From assembly GCA_017623685.1 (NCBI GenBank), contig JAGAOP010000044.1:1-33673 (forward strand): a stretch of DNA of 33,673 nucleotides, read 5' to 3'. The position numbers and the translations under genes are program-made. Of the stretch, positions 27,373 to 33,673 are shown one piece after another. The notes under the pieces are model-generated. The model saw nothing but the letters and a program-made list of their open reading frames with translations. It had not been told where the DNA came from and did no database searches. Position 1 is the stretch's first letter. The number at the start of each line of letters is the position of its first letter. This DNA comes from Spirochaetaceae bacterium (GTDB lineage Bacteria; Spirochaetota; Spirochaetia; Treponematales; Treponemataceae).

Positions 27373-28884
27373 ATGAACTCAAGTTTAATTGCCATAATTA
27401 TAGCTTTCGTCATTTATTTATCCATGATGATTTTTATTGGTTTGCGTTATGCAAAAAACAATTCAAATTCCAGCGACTTCTTTTTAGGAGGACGAAAAAT
27501 TGGTCCTTGGATGACAGCCCTAAGTGCAGAAGCTTCAGATATGTCTGGTTGGCTTTTAATGGGATTACCTGGTCTTGCCTACCTTGGAGGAATGAAAGAA
27601 GCTTTTTGGACAGCTCTTGGTCTTGTTATTGGAACATACTTAAACTGGCTAATTGTTGCCAAACCACTTAGAAAATGTACCATCGCTTTTGGAGATTCTA
27701 TTACAATTCCAGAATTTTTAACCAATCGCTTTAAGGACAAATCTCACGTACTTTCCTTTGTTTCCGTGGTTTTCATTGTTTTATTCTTTACAATTTACAC
27801 CGCTTCTGGATTTGTAGCTTGTGCAAAACTTTTTAATTCAGTTTTCAATATGAATTATCACCTTGGCTTAGTTATTGGAATGGTAGTAATTTTAATATAC
27901 ACCATTCTTGGAGGTTATCTTGCAGTTTGTACAACTGACTTTATTCAAGGCACATTAATGTTTATTGCATTAATTATTGCAGGAATTACAATGGTAGTTG
28001 TTAGTGGTGGACCATCAGAAGCTATGGCTCAAGTTACTCTTTTTGGTGAAAAAGCCATGAGTGGAGCCTTTGGGGCTGAAATGCAAAGTAAATTCCTAGC
28101 AAACCAAAATTATAGCACGGTATCAATTATTTCTGCTTTAGTTTGGGGATTAGGCTACTTTGGAATGCCCCACATTCTAGTTCGGTTTATGGGAATTCGT
28201 TCTAACAAAGACGTGGCTCTTTCTAGAAGAATTGCAACAATTTGGGTTATTATTGCTCTAGCTGGTGCCTTAATTGTTGGTTCATTGGGTACAATTTATT
28301 TACCAAAACTTCTTGCTCCTACAGCAGCAGAAACAGTATTCAGTGCTACAATCCAAAAAATGTTCCCTGCCTTTATTGCAGGAATTTTCTTGTGTGCCAT
28401 TCTTGCAGCTGCCATGAGTACAGCAGATTCTCAGTTACTGGTTGCATCTTCTGCCTTTAGCCAAGATATTTATAAGGGCATTATAAAAAAAGATGCATCT
28501 GAAAAATCTGTTCTAAATGCAAGTCGTATATCTGTTTTTGCAATTTCTGCAGTTGCCTTTGTTTTAGCCCTTGATGAAAATAGTTCTGTTTTCAATTTGG
28601 TAAGTTACGCTTGGGCAGGATTTGGTGCAACCTTTGGTCCTCTTATTCTCTTGGCTCTTTTCTGGAAAGGTACAACAGCTAAGGGTGCTATTGCAGGTCT
28701 AATAACCGGTGGTATTACAGTTATTGTATGGCATAACCTTAAGGGTGGAATTTTTGAAGTATACGAAATTTTACCTGCCTTTATACTATGCTTATTGGTA
28801 ACTGTTGTAGTTAGTCTTTTCGATAAAAACAAAGATCCTCAGATGATTGCGGAATTTGAAGCTTATAGAAAACTAAAAGACTAA
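27373..28884 (+). CDS. putP: Sodium/proline symporter
   Basis: 503 aa inner-membrane SSS-family transporter with about 13 helices, importing proline with sodium. The N-terminal block ALSAEASDMSGWLLMGLPGL is nearly identical to PutP and carries the sodium-site Asp. FFLGGRKIGPWMTAL precedes it, and AAAMSTADSQLLVASSAFSQD is the conserved helix-8 region. The length matches PutP (about 500). AGGAG lies six bases before the ATG. It diverges from gadB and ends at a strong terminator. Pantothenate and other SSS carriers are less likely given the motif match. Confidence 0.92.
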   Translation: MNSSLIAIIIAFVIYLSMMIFIGLRYAKNNSNSSDFFLGGRKIGPWMTALSAEASDMSGWLLMGLPGLAYLGGMKEAFWTALGLVIGTYLNWLIVAKPLRKCTIAFGDSITIPEFLTNRFKDKSHVLSFVSVVFIVLFFTIYTASGFVACAKLFNSVFNMNYHLGLVIGMVVILIYTILGGYLAVCTTDFIQGTLMFIALIIAGITMVVVSGGPSEAMAQVTLFGEKAMSGAFGAEMQSKFLANQNYSTVSIISALVWGLGYFGMPHILVRFMGIRSNKDVALSRRIATIWVIIALAGALIVGSLGTIYLPKLLAPTAAETVFSATIQKMFPAFIAGIFLCAILAAAMSTADSQLLVASSAFSQDIYKGIIKKDASEKSVLNASRISVFAISAVAFVLALDENSSVFNLVSYAWAGFGATFGPLILLALFWKGTTAKGAIAGLITGGITVIVWHNLKGGIFEVYEILPAFILCLLVTVVVSLFDKNKDPQMIAEFEAYRKLKD

Positions 28885-28904
28885 TTTAATTGAATTAATT
28901 AATT

Positions 28905-28938
28905 GCCCGAGGAAATTATTAGCCTCGGGCTTTTTTTT
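28905..28938 (+). terminator. putP intrinsic terminator
   Basis: GCCCGAGG (28905-28912) pairs with CCTCGGGC (28923-28930), followed by T8. A textbook rho-independent terminator. Confidence 0.95.
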
Positions 28939-28939
28939 G

Positions 28940-29500
28940 CTAATTTTCATTTATAAACTTTAAGAATTCATCAACTTGGATACGTAATTTTTTTATGTCA
29001 TTTTCAGATAAAATTAGTTTATCAGTTTTAAATGAATTTGAAGATAGGGCAACACCGACTTGAAAATCCTTCATCACCTTGCAACCCATAGCTAAAAGTA
29101 ACTGATTTAAATTTTCCAAAGAACCCTTTGCTGCTGAATGGCCAGCTGCACCACTTACAGTTGTTTTTTTGTTTAGCAAGGCAGTTCCTGAAGAAAAATC
29201 ATTAGGAATGAAAGGTCTAGATAACCAATCTAGCAAATTTTTTAATAACCCAGGATAACTATAATTATATTCTGGTGTAACAATCCATAATCCATCTGCA
29301 CCATAAACTTTTTTTTTAAGGTTTCCAATTTCAACTGGAAGTTTTTTTTCTAAATCCTGATTCATATAAGGAATTGATTCAAAATTTAGATAAGATATCT
29401 TTGCCCTTGAATCAATTAGCTCGCAAATTAAGTTTGCTAATTGTCTATTAAATGATTTTTTTCTAAAGGAAGCAACCACAATAACAATATGTTTTAACAT
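28940..29500 (-). CDS. NADPH-dependent FMN reductase family protein
   Basis: 186 aa flavodoxin-like fold. It reduces FMN or quinones/azo compounds with NAD(P)H in the cytosol. Motifs: ASFRKKSFNRQLA (FMN phosphate loop, GSxRxxSxNR type), TPEYNYSYPGLLKNLLDW (the family signature), and a Gly-rich SGAAGHSAAKGSL. The start ATG has GAGG five bases upstream. It lies between the putP and ilvB terminators, so it is a single-gene unit; specific substrate unknown. Confidence 0.88.
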   Translation of the reverse strand: MLKHIVIVVASFRKKSFNRQLANLICELIDSRAKISYLNFESIPYMNQDLEKKLPVEIGNLKKKVYGADGLWIVTPEYNYSYPGLLKNLLDWLSRPFIPNDFSSGTALLNKKTTVSGAAGHSAAKGSLENLNQLLLAMGCKVMKDFQVGVALSSNSFKTDKLILSENDIKKLRIQVDEFLKFINEN

Positions 29501-29555
29501 AATTTCCTCTGTTTAAAACATATTACATTTTTTTCTAACATACAAAAAATTTGAC

Positions 29556-29596
29556 AAAAAAAAACAGAATATTCCCAAAAGAGAATATTCTGTTTT
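29556..29596 (-). terminator. ilvDB operon terminator
   Basis: A 14-bp perfect stem (29561-29574 with 29583-29596, core CAGAATATTC) with an 8-base loop. On the minus strand the stem runs into a T9 tract. It lies 19 bases after the ilvB stop. Confidence 0.92.
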
Positions 29597-29614
29597 ATTA
29601 ATATGATGAATCAG

Positions 29615-31327
29615 CTATTCAATATCTAACAAAAGTTGATCTATTGGTTTACCTGCTGGAACCATTGGTAAAACCATTTCGTCAATATTCATTCCACAAT
29701 CTATAACAGCAGGTTTTCCACCTTTTACAGCTAGATCAAAAACACCTATAAATTCTTCTTCTGAAAGAGCACGATAACCTTGAATTCCATAGGCCTCTGC
29801 TAATTTTACAAAATCTGGACCAAAGTCCAAAGTTGTTTCGGAATAACGTTTATCATAAAACAAATTTTGCCACTGACGAACCATACCTAGCACACCATTA
29901 TTTACTACAATAATAATAATTGGCAAATTATAGTGGGCAATGGTAGCCAACTCATTACAATTCATGCGAAAAGAACCATCTCCTGCAATATGAACAACTT
30001 TTCGGTTGGGGTTAGCCACCTGTGCTCCTATGGCTGCACCTGTTCCGTAACCCATTGTTCCCAAACCACCTGAAGTTAAAAAAGTCCTTGGCTTGCTAAA
30101 GGGATAAAATTGAGCAGTCCACATTTGATGTTGTCCAACTTCTGTGGTAATAATTGTATCGTCACCTAACTTGCGATTAATATATTCAAAAACAAATTTT
30201 GGATGCAACTTTGTCTTTTTGGAATACATAGCAGGAATATGCTGCTTCCATTCGGTAATTTGTTCATTCCATTCAGAAGATGAACGGCTTTCTATCATAG
30301 GAATAATCTTAGCTAATATAGATTTTATGTCTCCAACAAGAGAAGCCGCCGTTGGAATATTTTTGTTAATTTCTGCAGGGTCTATATCAATATGAAGAAC
30401 CTTACTTGATTTTGCGAATTTACTTGAATCGGAAATGACGCGATCAGAAAAGCGAGCTCCAACTGCTATAATCAAATCTGATTTGTTAGCACCGCAGTTA
30501 GCAGCCTTTGTTCCATGCATACCTATCATTCCGCAACATAATTCATGTTCTGAAGGAAAGGCAGATTTTCCCATAAGAGATACAGCCACTGGAATATTTC
30601 GCTTTTCTGCAAATTCTTTTAATTCAGTGCAAGCATCTGAAATTATTACTCCACCCCCAATATACAAAAAGGGTCTAACAGATGAATTAATTAATTGTGT
30701 TGCGTTTTCAAAATCCTGATCTGTAGGAAATTTTTCTTTGATTACACGCCGAACATTTCGCCTAGAAATAGAATCTGGTTTTTCAGAAGCAAAACCTACA
30801 ACAAGAGGTTCGTAATCTGCAACAGCAGCCGTTACATCTTTTGGGATATCAATAAGTACAGGACCAGGTCTTCCACTTTGGGCAATCAAAAATGCTTCGC
30901 AAATTGTTTCTGCAAGGCGATTAACATCACGAACAATGTAATTATGTTTCGTTATTGGCATTGTGATGCCTGTTATATCTACTTCTTGGAAACTATCTTT
31001 ACCTAACAGACTACAACCTACGTTACAAGTTATTGCTACCATTGGAACAGAATCCATATAAGCGGTGGCTATTCCTGTTACAAGATTTGTTGCACCGGGA
31101 CCACTTGTAGCTAAAACAACACCTGTCTTTCCTGTGGAACGACTATACCCATCCGCAGCATGGGCAGCTCCTTGTTCATGAGCAGTAAGTATGTGGCGAA
31201 TTCTGTCTTTATGTTTATAAAGTTCATCATAAATATTTAGAATTGCTCCACCAGGATAACCAAAAACAGTATCAACACCCTGTTCTACAAGGCACTCTAT
31301 TACGATTCTAGCTCCAGTATATTTCAT
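29615..31327 (-). CDS. ilvB: Acetolactate synthase large subunit
   Basis: 570 aa ThDP/FAD enzyme, first common step of valine, leucine and isoleucine synthesis. It has [16 protein letters not shown], the catalytic Glu51 in [14 protein letters not shown], the ThDP-Mg site [15 protein letters not shown], and [12 protein letters not shown], all as in biosynthetic (AHAS) rather than catabolic forms. I chose the ATG at 31327, whose ATGA overlaps the ilvD stop and which starts at MKYTGARIV; the frame stays open upstream into ilvD and would add about 28 unrelated residues. No small regulatory subunit (ilvN/ilvH) or ilvC follows; a terminator closes the operon. Confidence 0.94.
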   Translation of the reverse strand: MKYTGARIVIECLVEQGVDTVFGYPGGAILNIYDELYKHKDRIRHILTAHEQGAAHAADGYSRSTGKTGVVLATSGPGATNLVTGIATAYMDSVPMVAITCNVGCSLLGKDSFQEVDITGITMPITKHNYIVRDVNRLAETICEAFLIAQSGRPGPVLIDIPKDVTAAVADYEPLVVGFASEKPDSISRRNVRRVIKEKFPTDQDFENATQLINSSVRPFLYIGGGVIISDACTELKEFAEKRNIPVAVSLMGKSAFPSEHELCCGMIGMHGTKAANCGANKSDLIIAVGARFSDRVISDSSKFAKSSKVLHIDIDPAEINKNIPTAASLVGDIKSILAKIIPMIESRSSSEWNEQITEWKQHIPAMYSKKTKLHPKFVFEYINRKLGDDTIITTEVGQHQMWTAQFYPFSKPRTFLTSGGLGTMGYGTGAAIGAQVANPNRKVVHIAGDGSFRMNCNELATIAHYNLPIIIIVVNNGVLGMVRQWQNLFYDKRYSETTLDFGPDFVKLAEAYGIQGYRALSEEEFIGVFDLAVKGGKPAVIDCGMNIDEMVLPMVPAGKPIDQLLLDIE

Positions 31328-33018
31328 TGAAGGATTGCCCCCTTGTCTGCAGAAGAAACTAACTTTGCATATCGAGCTAAATATCCAGTTGTCACCTTTG
31401 GAGAAGGACAAACCCAGGCTGCTTTTCGTTTAGCAAGTTCTTCATCTGAAACTTCGAGAGTAATTTTGTAAGCATTAATATCTAGTGTAATTTTGTCCCC
31501 TTCTTGAACTAAAGCAATAGGTCCGCCATCTGCAGCTTCTGGGGAACAATGGCCAAGGGAAGCTCCACGAGTTGCACCAGAAAAACGACCATCTGTAATT
31601 AAAGCTACATCTTTGTCTAAACCTTGACCTGCAAGGGCAGCTGTAACAGAAAGCATTTCCCTCATTCCAGGACCACCACGAGGACCTTCGTAGCGAATAA
31701 CAACTACATCACCCTTCTTGATTTTACAATTTTGAACGGCTTCAAAACAGGCTTCTTCTGAATCAAATACACGAGCTGGACCAGTATGCTTCATTAACTC
31801 TGGAGCACAAGCAGAACGCTTAACAACGGTTCCGTCTGGAGCAAGATTACCAAACAAAATTGCAATTCCCCCTGTTTCAGAAAAAGGATTTTCTATTGGA
31901 CGTAAAATTTCAGGATTGCGATTTTTTACGCCAACAATATTTTGTGCGATAGTTTTTCCTGTTACAGTAATTAAATCTGTATGAATAAGATTTTTCTTTG
32001 CAAGTTCTGCAAGAACTGCCTGAACTCCACCAGCTTCGTTCAAATCGCACATAAAAGTATGCCCAGCCGGAGCTAAATGGCATAAATTAGGTGTACGTTC
32101 AGAAATTGTATTTATCATGTGTAAATCTATTTTAACTCCAGCTTCGTGAGCAATAGCAGGCAAGTGAAGTACTGTGTTGGAACTACAACCTAAAGCCATA
32201 TCTGCTGAAAGTGCGTTTTCAAAAGCAGCTTCTGTCATAATTTTTCTAGCAGTGATGCCTTTTTCGTAAAGATTCATTACTGCCATACCAGCATGTTTTG
32301 CCAAAGCAATTCTATCACCTGTAACTGCAGGAATTGTTCCGTTACCAGGAAGTCCCATTCCTAAAACTTCTGTAACACAATTCATACTATTTGCAGTAAA
32401 CATTCCAGAACAAGCACCACAACCTGGACAAGCAACCTTTTCTAATTCTTCTAATTGAGCTTCTGTAATTCGACCTGCACCCACTGCTCCAACAGCTTCA
32501 AACATATCTGTTAAGCTTAAATTTTTACCGCTATAAGGATTTCCTTCGTAAAAACAGTCGGCTCCAGGCAATTTTCCAGGTAACATTGGACCCCCAGAAC
32601 AAAAAACTGTAGGCAAATCTAAGCGGCCAGCAGCCATAAGCATACCAGGAACAATTTTATCACAGTTAGGAATCATAACTAAAGCATCAAACTGATGGGC
32701 TTTTGTAACACATTCAATGGAATCTGCAATAAGTTCCCTTGTAACCAAAGAATATCGCATTCCTTCATGGCCCATGGCAATTCCATCGCAAACACCAATT
32801 GCTGGGAATTCAATAGGTGTACCACCTGCCATACGAATTCCAGCCTTTACAGCTTCTGCTATTTTATCTAAATTAATATGCCCAGGAATAATTTCATTCT
32901 TTGCACAACAAACACCAACTAATGGACGAGCTAATTCTTCGTCTGTATAACCCATAGCTCTAAATAAAGAACGATGAGGAGCTCGGGGAATTCCCTTCTT
33001 TGCGTTATCACTTTTCAT
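31324..33018 (-). CDS. ilvD: Dihydroxy-acid dehydratase
   Basis: 564 aa iron-sulfur enzyme that forms the 2-oxo acids of valine and isoleucine synthesis. Motifs: [11 protein letters not shown] (37-47), [27 protein letters not shown] with Cys119-Asp-Lys, and [18 protein letters not shown] (197-214), giving the cluster-ligand cysteines, and GRFSGATRG near the C-terminus. Length and motifs are normal. GAGG lies eight bases before the ATG. It is the first gene of the ilvDB operon, overlapping ilvB by four bases. The leader is only about 34 bases, so no T-box or peptide attenuator fits. Confidence 0.95.
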   Translation of the reverse strand: MKSDNAKKGIPRAPHRSLFRAMGYTDEELARPLVGVCCAKNEIIPGHINLDKIAEAVKAGIRMAGGTPIEFPAIGVCDGIAMGHEGMRYSLVTRELIADSIECVTKAHQFDALVMIPNCDKIVPGMLMAAGRLDLPTVFCSGGPMLPGKLPGADCFYEGNPYSGKNLSLTDMFEAVGAVGAGRITEAQLEELEKVACPGCGACSGMFTANSMNCVTEVLGMGLPGNGTIPAVTGDRIALAKHAGMAVMNLYEKGITARKIMTEAAFENALSADMALGCSSNTVLHLPAIAHEAGVKIDLHMINTISERTPNLCHLAPAGHTFMCDLNEAGGVQAVLAELAKKNLIHTDLITVTGKTIAQNIVGVKNRNPEILRPIENPFSETGGIAILFGNLAPDGTVVKRSACAPELMKHTGPARVFDSEEACFEAVQNCKIKKGDVVVIRYEGPRGGPGMREMLSVTAALAGQGLDKDVALITDGRFSGATRGASLGHCSPEAADGGPIALVQEGDKITLDINAYKITLEVSDEELAKRKAAWVCPSPKVTTGYLARYAKLVSSADKGAILQ

Positions 33019-33058
33019 TGTAAAAACCTCGCTAAAGATTCTTAAGTATTTCTTTAAT

Positions 33059-33087
33059 ATTTTACTTGTTTAAGTTACCTTGGTCAA
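33059..33087 (-). promoter_or_regulatory. ilvDB promoter
   Basis: Minus strand: TTGACC (33082-33087), 17-bp spacer, TAAAAT (33059-33064), giving a short leader with GAGG before the ATG at 33018. Five of six bases match the consensus at each box. Confidence 0.75.
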
Positions 33088-33195
33088 TGGAAAAGCAAAA
33101 GAAAGCATAAAATCACTTTTTGCGTAAAATTTAATATTTTTTTGTGGAAATTCAATTATTTTAGATATGGAATTAAGGGTAGAATGAATAACAAT

Positions 33196-33224
33196 TTGAC
33201 AACTGAAATTCAGACTATTACACT
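33196..33224 (+). promoter_or_regulatory. Near-consensus promoter directly before the right repeat array
   Basis: Perfect TTGACA (33196-33201), 17-bp spacer, TACACT (33219-33224). The expected start of transcription is about 33231, two bases before the first repeat unit. Nothing else is seen between the ilvD promoter and this point. Confidence 0.65.
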
Positions 33225-33232
33225 TTTTATAT

Positions 33233-33673
33233 AGGAGTATGATAAAAAATACTTCCTTGAATTTTTTATCATTTCAGGTTGAAATTCCGTTGCGCTTTTC
33301 AACCTGAAATTCTCGCCATCCGTGGCTCGCCGCTAAACGCGGTGTTTATTAAGGAGTATGATAAAAAATACTTCCTTGAATTTTTTATCATTTCAGGTTG
33401 AAATTCCGTTGCGCTTTTCAACCTGAAATTCTCGCCATCCATGGCTCGCCGCTAAACGCGGTGTTTGTTAAGGAGGGATGATAAAAATTTCGTCCCTGTT
33501 TTTTTTATCATTTCAGTTTGAAAATGCCTTGCATTTTAAACTGAGATTCTCATCCTCCTTGGCTCGTCGCTAAACGCGGTGTTTATTAAGGAGTATGATA
33601 AAAAATACTTCCTTGAATTTTTTATCATTTCAGGTTGAAATTCCGTTGCGCTTTTCAACCTGAAATTCTCGCC
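33233..33673. repeat. Tandem structured repeat array, about 119-bp units (right end)
   Basis: Units begin at 33233, 33352, 33471 and 33589 with AGGAGTATG or AGGAGGGATG; the fourth runs off the window. Each has stem P1 (33239-33250 with 33261-33272 in unit 1), stem P2 TTTCAGGTTGAAA/TTTCAACCTGAAA (33272-33284 with 33297-33309) and stem P3 CCGC-TAAAC-GCGG (33330-33342). Units 1, 2 and 4 are almost identical; unit 3 is diverged but keeps the stems through paired changes. There are no unique spacers between units and no cas genes, so this is not a CRISPR. Function unknown. Confidence 0.88.

Noticed and set aside
33019..33060. T-box or leader-peptide attenuator before ilvD
   Set aside because: The predicted leader is only about 34 bases, too short for either.
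33233..33673. CRISPR array at the right end (and similarly at 1-355)
   Set aside because: Units are about 119-173 bp, contiguous, with no unique spacers of constant length, and no cas gene is present in the window.

Overview
AT-rich, gene-dense stretch that looks like a treponeme-type spirochaete chromosome. The reasons are an LptD-like outer-membrane protein directly behind uvrA (as I recall the tp0515/tp0514 order in Treponema pallidum), a short group-II phosphofructokinase, a CHASE2 adenylate cyclase, and several exported proteins and beta-barrels with no close named relative. Glutamate decarboxylase with its antiporter and branched-chain amino-acid synthesis suggest a free-living or gut/rumen commensal treponeme rather than the reduced syphilis lineage (inference).

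Layout. 1-355: tandem composite hairpin repeats. 441-6510 (minus): uvrA then lptD, with uvrA split by a one-base frameshift at an A7 run. 6688-9513 (minus): CHASE2 adenylate cyclase. Divergent from it, 9592-13303 (plus): a row of envelope genes (exported 151-aa protein, beta-barrel, FecR-domain protein, DNase I-fold lipoprotein, 76-aa membrane protein) closed by a terminator. 13364-21558: single-gene units (short-chain dehydrogenase, phosphofructokinase, DUF3943 protein, beta-CASP nuclease, transglutaminase-like exported protein, purB). 21629-23646 (minus): acyl-ACP thioesterase, ArsC-fold protein and EamA transporter operon. 24142-27113 (minus): gadB then a gadC-like antiporter with one in-frame stop. 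27373-28884 (plus): putP. 28940-29500: NADPH-dependent FMN reductase. 29615-33018 (minus): ilvD-ilvB. 33233 to the end: a second, unrelated array of about 119-bp hairpin repeats with a near-consensus promoter immediately in front.

How the genes work together. gadB/gadC would form an acid-resistance couple (glutamate in, GABA out, proton consumed), and GadB keeps the C-terminal pH-switch histidine. The gadB ribosome-binding site abuts a 17-bp hairpin with a palindromic loop. ilvD and ilvB overlap by four bases and are driven by a clear promoter. The cyclase and the FecR/barrel row may form an envelope-sensing cAMP module.

Most unusual points: two one-base lesions (uvrA at a canonical A_AAA_AAC slippery heptamer; gadC CAA to TAA), two structured repeat arrays with compensatory base changes, the gadB leader hairpin, and three or four genes that lack a Shine-Dalgarno and have a -10 box 6-8 bases before the ATG, suggesting leaderless mRNAs. 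No tRNA, rRNA, CRISPR-Cas, insertion sequence or prophage gene was seen.
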